Positions 10,393 to 21,391 of a DNA stretch of 64,000 nucleotides are shown in pieces. Made by a program: the position numbers and the translations under genes. Position 1 is the stretch's first letter. Every line of letters begins with the position of its first letter. The notes beneath the pieces are model-generated. The model did not search any database, had not been told where the DNA came from, and worked only from the letters and a program-made list of their open reading frames with translations. This stretch comes from Neoarius graeffei. Lineage: Eukaryota > Chordata > Actinopteri > Siluriformes > Ariidae. The DNA is taken from the NCBI RefSeq assembly GCF_027579695.1, contig NC_083589.1:32292335-32356334 (forward strand), written 5' to 3'.

Positions 10393-10601
10393 CACTGTAA
10401 AAAATGATTTGTTGTTTTAACTTAAAAAAGTTAGTGCAAGGGTTGCCTTAAGGGCTGCCTTAAAATTTTGAGTTCACTGAAATTAATATAGTAAGTTCAC
10501 AACAATTTAACTTACTATGTGAATTCCAGTGAACTCAAAATTTTAAGGCAGCCCTTGCACTAACTTTTTTAAGTTAAAACAACAAATATTTTTTTACAGT
10601 G
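10393..10601. mobile_element. Palindromic MITE (about 209 bp)
   Basis: Almost the whole unit is one inverted repeat: cactgtaaaaaatgat at the left mirrors atttttttacagtg at the right, then gttttaacttaaaaaagtta and ccttaaaattttgagttcac mirror in turn. The loop is near aacaattt. No coding capacity. It could fold into a cruciform or hairpin. Confidence 0.9.
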
Positions 10602-10833
10602 CAATTCGCGCTGCTGCGGGCCTTTCTGCTGCAGGTAACAGTGTGCGTGTAGCGCTTTAAGGAGTCCATGTAGAACACTCCGTCATATCAGTTCCGATCT
10701 TCGAGCCAGCGCACGTCAAAATTAATAAATCTTGTTACCTGTTCAGCACAGGGGCCACAACAGGGGCCAGGAGCAATTTTACAGGGGCACTGGCCCCCCC
10801 TGGCCCCCGTTTAAAACCGCCTATGCAAGCAGG

Positions 10834-12376
10834 GACATTGACACTAGTGACTTCCCCTCGATGTCTATGCACAGGCCTTTTCTTCCTGATAAATACCATG
10901 CCCTTGATGACAGTTACAAAACATCAACAAAAGAAGGTAATGAACAAACACCTACCCAAACTCCAACAAGCACCCGTTGTCCAGGGTGTCGCTTAAAATT
11001 CTGAAAGAATATTACTCTGATCCCTATTTACATATTATCACATTTTTATCTGTCATGTACTGTATATATTGAATGTATATCAGTGCTCTCCTCACCAAAT
11101 ATGGAGTGCACTTTTTCACGTAAATAACGTTGCTAGTTACCGAACATCATTAACTCTTCCTTGCTAGATAACTAGCATTGGACCATCTTTTGTTACTTTT
11201 AAAATTAATGAAGACATGTCTCCATCTCCAAATGCACAAACATAAGCCTTTTTGCCAAAAAAAGACACATTGGTGTGTCTTTATGCAAATGCTGAACATT
11301 TCATATGCTGTATATGGTATATCCTGTGTTTAATTATACCATGCTCACTATTATGTACAAGTTAGATTTGTATACTTGCAAGTAAAGCTTTGAGCTCAAG
11401 CGTCATTGAAAATGAGACAAAGTGACTAACAAAAGAATTTTGACTTTTGACCTCTGCCCTGACCTTGCCTTGACAACCTCTTGTTCTTCTCAGCACTTTC
11501 ACCTCAACTCTATATTTACCTCCACCAGCTTTGTGAGAGGATATTTTCCTGGGTAGTCCTGGGTATGACTTTAAACTGCAACTGGTGGTGAATCTCCGGT
11601 CCAGGAGGACTTGAGTATTGGGGAAAGTGAAGTTACCCTGATTCAGCATTGCCTCCAGGTCCACTCTGACCCAGAATGGTAGCACCTGCCTGGGTTCCAG
11701 CTATGGGTTGAATAGTACATCACCAATAAGGTGCTGGCAGCAGGAGCTTTTTGGTGTATTGTGGCAGATGAACTCAACAGGGTCAGTGGAACACCACCAG
11801 ATGGCATAAGGAAGAGCCACTCAAATGGCCAATGGATGGCATCACTTGGCAAGTCAGCTGTCACTGCAGGGCAACTTCCATACCCGTCAGGTCTGTGGCA
11901 CTTTTGTGCATCACTTGGCATCAGGTCTGGAGGGCCAGAGAGACAACATGATGGGGGCACAACATCGTTTGTCTTACCTTACTGTGCAAGGCGCTTCATT
12001 AGGAGCAGAGCTCTGGTGTGGACCTTGCGCCCCATCTCCATTTCTGCGCATCCTAATGAAGCAGTTATCATCGCTAGTGATGGGCAGTCGCCACCAATGA
12101 GAGGAGTTATGCTTTCACCTCTGTTTGACTTTTCCCAACATAACTCAAAAAGCAGTGAACAGATGAAATTTTGATGAAATTCTGAGGAAATATGGGCTGT
12201 GGGCCAAGTAACAATTGATTAGCTTTTGACGCAAATCTGAAGATAGTATGCGGCTTGGTAGAGGTATGTGCTCTACCGAGTGCCCTCCTAGTTGGTTCTG
12301 TCCAAATTTGATACACTTGTTAATGAAATTTAAATATTTGTATTTAACTGTTATGGTGATAGTTATGCCCATGCCC
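10834..12376. other. Non-coding, possibly degenerate mobile DNA
   Basis: No intact feature. Between about 11360 and 12110 the sequence is GC-richer with several overlapping short frames on both strands, none with a motif I trust. It could be an old, decayed transposon or retroposed sequence. Confidence 0.35.
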
Positions 12377-12387
12377 ACATATATAAT

Positions 12388-12764
12388 CTCATCTCATCTC
12401 ATTATCTCTAGCCGCTTTATCCTTCTACAGGGTCGCAGGCAAGCTGGAGCCTATCCCAGCTGACTACGGGCGAAAGGCGGGGTACACCCTGGACAAGTCG
12501 CCAGGTCATCACAGGGCTGACACATAGACACAGACAACCATTCACACTCACATTCACACCTACGGTCAATTTAGAGTCACCAGTTAACCTAACCTGCATG
12601 TCTTTGGACTGTGGGGGAAACCGGAGCACCCGGAGGAAACCCACGCGGACACAGGGAGAACATGCAAACTCCGCACAGAAAGGCCCTCGCCGGCCACGGG
12701 GCTCGAACCCAGGACCTTCTTGCTGTGAGGCGACAGCGCTAACCACTACACCACCGTGCCGCCC
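12388..12764 (-). mobile_element. SINE, GAGAT-tail type
   Basis: Flanked by ACATATATAAT at 12377-12387 and 12765-12775, an exact 11-bp duplication. Full-length and close to the family consensus, so probably young. Confidence 0.95.
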
Positions 12765-12775
12765 ACATATATAAT

Positions 12776-14307
12776 GTCATAATTTAATACTAATGAAATC
12801 ATGGCTATTTTATAATATATTTTCTTTATATTGAATAATCAATTGTGTGACAAGGTAGTTTACAAAAAAGTCATAACAGTAAAGGCAGATAAAGTTTTAT
12901 TTTTATTATTTTTTATTATAATTTTTTAAGCTGTACAGTTTTTATTAATATGCCTACACACCATCATACTTCACCACACTGATAAATCAGGTCACAAGAT
13001 TTTGGGGGGAAAGTAAAAAAAAAAACTAAACAAGGAGGATAAAGTAGTGACAAAGAATGAATGAATCTTTCCAGGAAGTGACTATCAGGAGATTTATGAC
13101 TTGAAATAATAAATGCAAATAAAATTAATGAAAAAAATGACTGCCATTTAAAAACAACATCTGGTGTGCAATGCGACGTTCCACTTTAACTGTGGCTGCT
13201 TGTGGAAAGTTCTCTTGACTTTGTCTTCAAAGCAACAACAAAGGCAAGCAACCTCCTTACCATTAAAGTGAAACCAATCTTTCATCTTAATACTGAAAAC
13301 TGCTGGCTTCACTGGCCACAAAGAAACAAACAAAAAGAAAACACAAAAAAATGCTTCTTTGATTTTTTTTTAATCCTTTGGGTTTTTTTGGGTGACTTAA
13401 AGGCAAGTGCTAGTGTGTAAAGATGATGGTCTAAATGCTACTGAAAACCCATCACAGACACATGTACTTAACAAAGGTCTGGCAGCCAGAAAGGCATGAA
13501 GTACATGCAGGTGTAATCTGAATCCAGTACCCAAAAATTGAACTGAAGTACGTGCGTGAACCAACTCTGAATATGGAAAGCTTTCTCCACATAAACACTG
13601 ACAACTTTTGAACTTACTACACATGGATAGTCTAACAGATATTTGCAACCTATATTAGATATATCAGTGTAGTTAAGAATAAACTGACAACTTAGTGTCT
13701 ATTGTGGTACTTAGCATGTAAGACATTATTATGATAGACATGTTTTTGTGTGATGAACACCACTGTCCATGTATTCCATTCAAGAGCAAGCTGTTTAGGA
13801 GTTGTAACAGTTTTTGGCCAGAATAATGCAAGCTGACGTCTGAAGTTATTTATTATCCTTTTTGGAGAAGACAGTCTATGTTTCTGTTGACCAGAAGAAA
13901 TTTGCTTAAGCAGTGGACAGAAAATGTTACTTTAATCTTTTGTATTGATTTCTCTTTTATAATATTTTATATTTCTTTTATATCACATCCAAAATGTTTA
14001 TTAGCCTATACCAGGGATGGATCCAGACTAATTAAACTGATGCACATGCATTGGTCAGAAATATATGCGCACCACTTAGCATTGGTCACGGGTGTGTGTT
14101 TACTTTACCACTAGCTGGCTACATGGGCTATAGCCATACACAACCAACAGACCAATGGTTCAGGATCCAACCACCTGTGGTAAGCAGTGATACTTACCTG
14201 ACCTAATTACTTGCATTCTCACGATGCTTTGTATAGCGGGACCTGAGACAAAGAATCTAGGTCAAACCAAAAAAAAAAAAATGCTCCAGAAAGAGGTCAT
14301 TCAGACA
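12776..14307. other. AT-rich non-coding stretch
   Basis: No element recognised. A runs at about 13016-13025 and 14269-14280. Short open frames lack any supporting feature. Confidence 0.45.
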
Positions 14308-14440
14308 AGATAAAATACACTTTATTCATCCCTTGGTGGGGAAATTTACATGTTTCAGCAGCTCACAGATAGAAAAGAGTCAGGAATAGACAGTAGCAAA
14401 AAAGTGCAATAAAAAAGTATAAAAAACCAACAGGAAAAAG
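14308..14440 (-). mobile_element. LINE 3'-end fragment
   Basis: The plus-strand motif caagataaaatacactttat followed by a ttggtggggaaattta stretch is the inverted form of a typical fish L2/CR1-type 3' end (a GGGGAAATTT-type tail just before AATAAAG). Only the 3' terminal portion is present, as expected for 5'-truncated copies. Confidence 0.5.
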
Positions 14441-14787
14441 TAAAAAAAAAAAACACCTTAAAAATCCAGGCCATGTATGTAATGTACACAACAAAAAGAA
14501 TGGGACTTAGAAGAGAAGAGTAGTACCACTAGCTTGATCAGTGACAATGGCAATGAAAAAATTGAAACAAAGGAAACTTGGAACATTTTTCATCAAGACA
14601 GACAAGAAACGGTAAGCTAGATAACAGTTTATAACATCAGCATTATGAATGCCTAGCTAATAATGATCTGTGTGTGTCTTGATTGTGTTGACAGAGGGAC
14701 AAAAACATTCAAACTTACAAAAAGAAGACTTACCCAGGCCAAGTGTCCTTGCCTGGGTAAGCAGGCTGATTTATCTTCATGGACAAA

Positions 14788-15433
14788 CAGTGTCTTGCAA
14801 AAGTCTTCATCCCCTTTGGTTTGTCCTGTTTTATCGCATTACAAGCTGGAATTAAAAGGGATTTTTTGGGGGGTTACAGTAGCACGATTTGATTTACACA
14901 ACATGCTTACAACTTTAAAAGGTGCAAATTGTTTTGTGACAATAATTGACATGAAAAAACAGAAATCTGAAGTGTGCATAGGTACTCACCCCCCCCAAAA
15001 GTTAATATTTTGTAGAGCCACCTTTTACTGCAATTACACCTACAGGTCTCTTGGGGTATGTCTCTATGAGCTTAGCACATCTAGCTACTGGGATTTTTGT
15101 CCATTCCTCAAGGTAACTCTTTCAAGTTGGATGGATTGCGTTGGTGTACAGCAATCTTCAAGTTATGCCACAGATTCTCAACTGGATTGAAGTCTGACCT
15201 TTGACTACGCCATTCCAAGACATGATGCACTATGCACACTCCAGATTCCTCTTTTTTCATGTTAATTGTGTCACAATAAAACAACGATTTTCACCTTTAA
15301 AGTTGTAGGCATGTTGTGTAAATCAAATGGTGCTACCCCCCCCCCCAAAAAAAAATCCATTTTAATTCCAGCTTGTAATGCAATAAAAACAGGACAAAAC
15401 ACCAAGAGGGATGAATACTTTTGCAAGTCACTG
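14788..15433 (-). mobile_element. Internally deleted Tc1/mariner element, same family as 51412-53036
   Basis: Ends CAGTGTCTTGCAAAAGTC and, inverted, CAGTGACTTGCAAAAGTA match the ends of the longer element at 51412-53036. Both subterminal regions also match (ttacaagctggaattaaa and its inverse). The interior between about 15000 and 15200 is, on the minus strand, a decayed version of the transposase C-terminus with several stops. Target TA is clear only on the right (15434-15435). Confidence 0.8.
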
Positions 15434-15732
15434 TACCTTATTTTTTGAATATTGTATTCTCCCTGAAATGTCATGTGACAAGATATGCAAACTTTTTTTT
15501 TAAAAAAACCAGCGCATATGCTGATCACGAGACACTGTATTGGAGGACCAATACACATTCAAACATCACATCTATCATGGTAGGCTTGCTCTTAGATTAA
15601 TATTGTGATATGAAAATGTAATGAAGCATATCAAAGGACTAATAGATATGAATAACTACCTAACAAGACAAGGCAGGCCATTTTTTTTTCTGGATTACAG
15701 CCCATCGATCAGTCATTTGAGATGTAATTAAC

Positions 15733-16245
15733 TGTTAGGGCTGGTGGAGGTATGGTGACGTTAAGATCCAAAAACAGAAGACAGACAGTAATCCAAAAAA
15801 TATGATTTAATACAGGGAAGAAAGGGTATGGCAAAAGATAAACAAACAGGATGAAAAAAATAGCAAAAAGAGTCAGGGCAAAATGAGAACAACTTGACAA
15901 AAACATGACCGGCAAAGAAACGCTAGCACAAAATAAACAAACAAAGAAAAGACCCTTTAGTGCAAGAAACCATGAACCAGAAATAACCCTTGGTGCAAAA
16001 AAAAAACATGGACAAGAGAAAATAGCTAGAGAGAAAAACCATGAGGAGCAAGAGAGGCACAGAAACTGCTAGAGAAGCAAATGAGATGTTCTGGCAAAAA
16101 CAGTCTGAGAATGGCCTTTAAATAAGCAGCAGTGAAAACCAGGAAGTAAGTTCAGGGGAGAAGGAATTCCTGTCCTGGATCTGGATTGGCACTGGAGCAA
16201 GAGAGCCGTAATCTCCAGAGTGGATGTCCGGGGTGGAGCATGACA
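15733..16245 (-). repeat. 3' LTR of the minus-strand gypsy element
   Basis: About 513 bp, TGTTAGGG to CATGACA on the plus strand. It matches 19514-22163 apart from the insertions in the latter. Confidence 0.88.
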
Positions 16246-16249
16246 GTAA

Positions 16250-18590
16250 CCCCCGAGCGCCTCCAGAACTAGAGACCAGAGGTTTAAGCTGTGACACGTG
16301 GAACGTGGGGTGGATGTGTTGCATGGAGAGTGGTAGTGCCAGTCTGATGGAACATGGGTTGATTACCTTTTTGATGAGGAAGGGTCCTAGGTACCTGGGA
16401 GTCAGCTTGTGGGAGATGGTTCTGAGTGGCAGATGGCATGTGGAGAGCATGACTCGTTGCCCCACCCGGTAAGTGGGCGCCTTAGAGCGGTGTTTGTTGG
16501 CCTGTCTCTTGGATGCTGGGGCAGAGCGAATGAGTTTTCTCTGGGCCAATGCCCACGTCCTCCTGCAGTGGCATATGAAGGTCTGGGCTGAGGGTACAGC
16601 GACCTCCTCCTCTTGGTTGGGGGAAGAGTGGTGGCTGGTAACCTAGGGAGCACTGGAAGGGTGAGAGACCTGTAGCAGATGAAGGAAGTGTTATGAGCGT
16701 ACTTGATCCAGGGTAGGTACTTACTCCAAGAATCAGCATCCCTGGACACCATCCACCTGAGTGCAACCTCCAAAGCCTGGTTCACCTGTTCAGTCTGGCC
16801 GTTGGTCTGTGGGTGGAAGCCTGAGGAGAGACTACAGGTGGCCCCGATGAGTTTGCAGAAGGCCCTCCAGAACTGTGCAGTGAACTGAGGGCCCCAGTCA
16901 GAAACGATGTCAGTGGGTAGTCCATGTAGGTGGAACACATGGTGGATGAGTAGTTCTGCAGTTTCTTTGGCTGAGAGGAACTTGGGCAGAAGAATGAAAT
17001 ATGGATAGCCAGTGGGAGAAGGAGCATGGGTGGACCTTGTCAATGGCCCTCTGGGATAGTATAGCTCCGACCCCTGACTCGGAAGCATCGACCTCGACAA
17101 TAAAGTGCTTGGTAGGATTGGGTAGGGTGAGAATGGGTGCTGTGGTAAATCTGTGCTTGAGCATGGAAAAGGCTTTCTCTGCTTACTCCCCCCACTTGAA
17201 TTGGGTCTTGGTCAAGGTCAGGGCTGAGGGCGGTCCGGTCACTGTGCTGAAGTTGTGAATAAAGCCTCTGTAGAAGTTGGCAAATCCTAGGAAGTGCTGG
17301 AGCTCTCGTCTCGAAGATGACACAACTGCCTCAAGCTTGAGGGGGTCCATCTGGATCCTTGCCAGGGAGATGATGAATCCCAGAAATGAGACCAAGCTCT
17401 GGTGAAATTCACTCTTTTCCACCTTGACGAACAATTTGTTCTCTAGCAGGCACTGGAGGACCTGCCAGATGTGACCCCGATGTTCCTCCAGGGAGTGGAA
17501 GAAGATCAGGATGTCATCCAGGTACACAAAAATGATCTTTAAGAAGTCCCTTAAGACGTCATTAATGAGTGCCTGGAAGACTGCGGGCACATTGGTCAGG
17601 CCGAAAGGGTCCATGAGGTACTCGTAGTGACCAGTGGTGGTGTTAAAGGCTGTCTTCCACTCGTCCCCCTCCCTGATCCTGACAAGATAGTATGCATTGC
17701 ATAGATCTAGCTTGGTGAATACCTTGGCTCCCTGGAGTACTGTAGTTCAAAGGCTGTGGTCATGAGCAGTAATGGGTAGCGGTTCTTGACCATGATGGCA
17801 TTGAGACTCTGATAGTCAATGCAGAGGTGGAGCAACTTGTCCTTTTCCACAAAGAAGAATCCCGCCCCTGCTGGGGGAGAGGAAGGATGGATGATCCCAC
17901 CTGCCAAAGATTTGGAGATGTGCTTCTCCATGGCTTGCCTTTCGATGGGAGAGAGAGACTAGAGTTGTCCTTTGGGTGGCGCCGTCCCAGGTAGAAAGTA
18001 GATACCACAGTCATAGGGTCTGTGAGGAGGGAGGGACACAGCTCAGGTCTTGCTGAAAACAAGTTTGAGATCCAGATATTCCAAAGGCATGTGAGAGAGG
18101 TCAGGGAACTTGCCAGCTGAAGGCTGTGGTGGTTTGGCAGGAGGCAGAGTGGAGTTCAGACAGGAAGCTAGGCATGACTGGTTCCAGCCTAGGATGGTGT
18201 TGTCAGCCCAGTTAAGGTGGGGGTTGTGCTGCATTAACCATGGTAATCCTAGGATGATGCGTACATGGGGGTTGTTCATGACGTGAAGCTGGATGGTTTG
18301 AGTGGTTACCGGAAATCCTTAGGGTGAGTGGGGTGGTAAGGTGGGTGATGCTGGTCAAGCCAGTGCCACTGAGTATCAGGACAGTGAGAGGGACATCAAG
18401 AGCAAGTAGCGGGATTCCCAGATGCTTGGCAGTGGCGGAGCAGATCAGATTCCTGTCCTCCCCCAAGTTGACGAGGACCTGGAGGTGGTGATGCTGGTTG
18501 TCACAGATAATAATGACAGGAAGTAACGGACAATTAGCGGGGGACTGGTTCCAAGCATTACCCACCAAGGCCCCTTGATTCACTGGTGGG
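16250..18590 (-). pseudogene. Broken gypsy pol (protease, RT, part RNase H, integrase core)
   Basis: Read on the minus strand from 18590 downward. A protease-like segment with ILGLPWLMQHNP lies near 18260; the expected DSG site upstream appears as VNLGEDRNL, so it looks inactive. RT shows [15 protein letters not shown] (about 17890) and VYLDDILIF (about 17530). An RNase H start is seen as [15 protein letters not shown] near 17090. This runs almost at once into integrase core ([22 protein letters not shown]) and a C-terminal GPF-containing region. The rest of RNase H and the integrase zinc-binding part are missing. No chromodomain follows. Frameshifts separate most segments. It is a dead copy. 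Confidence 0.82.
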
Positions 18591-19497
18591 CTTGTCCTTT
18601 TAGTGGGCAGGCTCAGCAGATGTGTCCCAGCTGACTGCAGTAGAAGCAGGCCCCCGTGCCCCACCAGCGATGTCGTTCCTCTGCTGACACCCGAACCCAG
18701 GCTACCTACATGGATTCAACGGACGCAGCGGGAGGCAGAGAGGATGTGAATCTAAGGCAGTAATTCTCTCTCTCCTCCGTTGCTGGATCCGAGCATCGAT
18801 GCGGTTGGCAAGGTCCATGAAGCTGGAGAGGTCTGACGGCAGTTCCCGCAATACCAACTCGTCCTTGATGGCATTGGACAAGCCGTGCAGGAATGCGTCG
18901 ATCTGGGCATTCTCGTTCCAATTGCACGAAGCCGCCAACGTCTGGAACTCAATGGCATAATCTGAGGTAGACTGGGACCCCTGCCACAGCTCCATGAGCT
19001 CTCTGGCCACCTCTCAGCTGGACAGAGAACGGTCAAAAGTTCACCTCATCTCCTCGGAGAAAATCCTTGAAACTGGAACAAAAGGGTGCATTGGCATCCC
19101 AGACCACAGTTCCCCACTCTCTGGCCTTGCCGGTGAGGAGCATTATTGTATATGCTACCTGGCAGCGTTCTGTGGGGAAGGCCAGAGGTTGCAGTTCTAG
19201 AATCAACGAACACTGAGACAAAAACGATCTGCAAGTACCTGGTTCTCCATTGTAGGGCTAAGGTGCTGGAAGTCTCGGTTCATGGAGAAAGGCGGTGGCA
19301 GGAGCTGAAGTAGGAGACAGCTGAGCAGGGGTAGGCACGGCTTGACAGCATTGTATCTGCATGGTGAGAAGGTTGAGAGCATTGGAGAGGGTGGCGAGGT
19401 TCTGGGTAATTTGTTGTAGGTCTTGTTGGTGGGTCCCGAGGAGAGTCCCTTGCTACTGGATGGCCGTTCTCAGATGGGCGAGTTCCACTGGATCCAT
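18590..19497 (-). pseudogene. Broken gypsy gag
   Basis: A probable start is the minus-strand ATG at 19497-19495, about 16 bp inside the 5' LTR, with an in-frame TAG at codon 15. Later segments read KAREWGTVVWDA (about 19120) and SDYAIEFQTLAASCNWN (about 18960), typical of fish gypsy Gag capsid regions. A zinc-knuckle-like C-x2-C-x4-H-x4-C pattern is present near 18610-18655 but holds a stop. At least one frameshift lies near 19030. Confidence 0.75.
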
Positions 19498-20284
19498 GTT
19501 GGCCAGAACGTACTGTTGGGGCTGGTGGAAGTATGGTGAAGTTAAGATCCAAAAACAGAAGACAGACAGTAATCCAATAAATAAGATGATTTAATACAGG
19601 GAAGAAAGGGTGTGGCAAAAGATAAACAAACAGGATGAAAAACAAATAGCAAAAATAGTCAGGGCAAAATGAGAACAAACAACTTGACAAAAACATGAGA
19701 CAGGCAAAGACAAAAACGCTAGCACAAAAAAACATAAACAAGAAAAACACCCTTAGTGCAAGAAACCATGAACCAGAAATAACCCTTAGTGCAAAAACCA
19801 TGAACCAGAAATAACCCTTAATGCAAAAAACCAAGAACCAGAAAAATGCTAGTGCAAGAACCATGGACAAGAGAAAATAGCTAGAGAGAAAAACCATGAG
19901 GAGCAAGAGAGGCACAGAAACAGCTAGAGTAGGGTGACCAGACGTCCCAGTTTTATCGGGACAGTCCTGATTTGGGGTTGTGTGTCCTGAGTCCCGACAA
20001 AAGTCTGTCGGGACAAGGATATGTCCCGGTTTTTGCCACTCGCGACGTTTGCGACTGAGCAGCATGGGAATCATTAGCGGAGAAATGTCTGCATTTACTA
20101 TTTTTATGAATTGACAGGAATCGCAAACTTTCCTGGTTACTGCCCCCTGGTCCTGTGGCGTGGGTGTTTATTTAGCCACATTATTCCAGACAACAGAACG
20201 TGTTGCCATGCAACAATAAAATAAACATTAACTGGCGCGAATGTTCTTTGTCTAGCAGCTAGCAGCAGTAATGCCGCAGCAATT

Positions 20285-20383
20285 ATGCCGAAAAGAAAAT
20301 GTACCTTTTCCAAAGATTTACAGGGCACCTACCCCTTCCTCCGAGAGGTGCAGAACAATGCGCACGAAGCCTACTGCACACAC
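20285..20383 (+). pseudogene. First exon of a hAT transposase, with splice donor
   Basis: Starts MPKRKCTFSKDLQGTYPFLR and continues to AHEAYCTHC, giving the start of a C-x2-C zinc-binding motif. It is followed at about 20383 by gtaagtg, a good splice donor. From family knowledge, many fish hAT transposases begin MPKRKC with a similar short first exon. The remaining exons are absent, replaced by the palindromic element and non-coding sequence. Confidence 0.6.
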
Positions 20384-20520
20384 TGTAAGTGTTTTGTTCT
20401 TGTACTGAGTTGGGTAGCCTATGTTACAAATGATGTGCACTCCTGTGAGGGCTTTCCTCGGGCTGTCGCCCCTCTCCTCCTTTATTGCTGTTTTGTTTGA
20501 GTGTATATTTTACAGAAGCC

Positions 20521-21391
20521 GGAAGCCACGAGAGGCCCTTCATATAATCTTTTTTTATTCACCTTGTTATCCTGAGATAACGACATAATTAATTCAGGAT
20601 CTCGAGAAAACAACACAACTAATTCGAGATCTCGAGAAAACAAAACAATTATTCCATGATCTCGAGAAAACAAAACAATTATTCCGTGATCTCGAGAAAA
20701 CACAACAATTATGCCGTGATCTCGAGAAAACAAAACAACTATTTCATGATCTCAGCTGGATCACTGTATCTCCGTCGGTAGAGACGAAGCCGGGCCAGTC
20801 TTCTGCGGAGGTGCCACGGACTAATAAATTATCCCTTATTAAAAGACTTAATGCAATCTCTCCCTGTGTCAACCCCTGATCAAAATATTGCCTTATTAGG
20901 TGATCAATTATTCCAGACATTCTAATGACCAAAGTTGTGTCTATACAGAATGAGAAATAGCCCCAAAGTCAGCATATCACAAGTCTCTTGGCGTACCTGA
21001 ATGAACCATTTCTCAGCTGTTTACTCGAGATCATGAAATAATTTTGTTTTCTCGAGATCACGGAATAATTGTTTTGTTTTCTCGAGATCTCGGAATAACG
21101 GTTTTGTTTTCTCGAGATCTCGAATTAGTTGTGTTGTTTTCTCGAGATCCTGAATTAATTATGTCGTTATCTCTGAATAACGGTTTTGTTTTCTCGAGAT
21201 CTCGAATTAGTTGTGTTGTTTTCTCGAGATCCTGAATTAATTATGTCGTTATCTCGGAATAACGGTTTTGTTTTCTCGAGATTTCGAATTAGTTGTGTTG
21301 TTTTCTCGAGATCCTGAATTAATTATGTCGTTATCTCGGGATAACAAGGTGAATAAAAAAAAAAATTATATGAAGGGCCTCTCTCGGCTTC
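20521..21391. mobile_element. Palindromic element with inverted arrays of a 30-bp repeat
   Basis: Left end ggaagccacgagaggccctt mirrors aagggcctctctcggcttcc at the right end. The left arm (20560-20755) contains CTCGAG-centred units at 20601, 20631, 20661, 20691 and 20721, exactly 30 bp apart. The right arm (21013-21345) has the same units inverted. Each arm can be read as a repeated peptide of type LFSRDHGIIV. The non-repeated centre (20756-21012) holds a short frame, described separately. Confidence 0.85.
20744..20932 (-). pseudogene. Short helix-rich frame in the centre of the palindromic element
   Basis: The 62-residue minus-strand frame begins MVIRMSGIIDHLIRQYFDQG and contains LTQGEIALSLL. 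The pattern I-x3-LI-x2-YF-x2-GLT-x2-EI-x3-L resembles the first DNA-binding helices of integrase-like transposase proteins in fish and invertebrates (from memory). The frame then leaves the pattern, so it is probably a truncated remnant that shows the parent element of this repeat. Confidence 0.4.

Larger units (their letters stand above)
8864..10825 (-). mobile_element. Non-autonomous hAT element with perfect 8-bp target duplication
   Basis: Direct repeats CAAGCAGG at 8856-8863 and 10826-10833 flank the element. Its ends read CAGTGGCGGTTCTA and, inverted, CATAGGCGGTTTTA, typical hAT ends. It contains a remnant transposase N-terminus on the minus strand (9763-10053), a SINE (9307-9671) and a palindromic MITE (10393-10601). 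GC-rich ends contrast with the AT-rich interior. Confidence 0.9.

Noticed and set aside
11362-12174. Overlapping frames on both strands as a possible host gene
   Set aside because: No recognised domain, no consistent frame across the region and no splice pattern; kept only as possible decayed mobile DNA.
14663-15190. 175-codon open frame
   Set aside because: It lies across a deleted Tc1 element on the strand opposite to its transposase, so it is a shadow frame.
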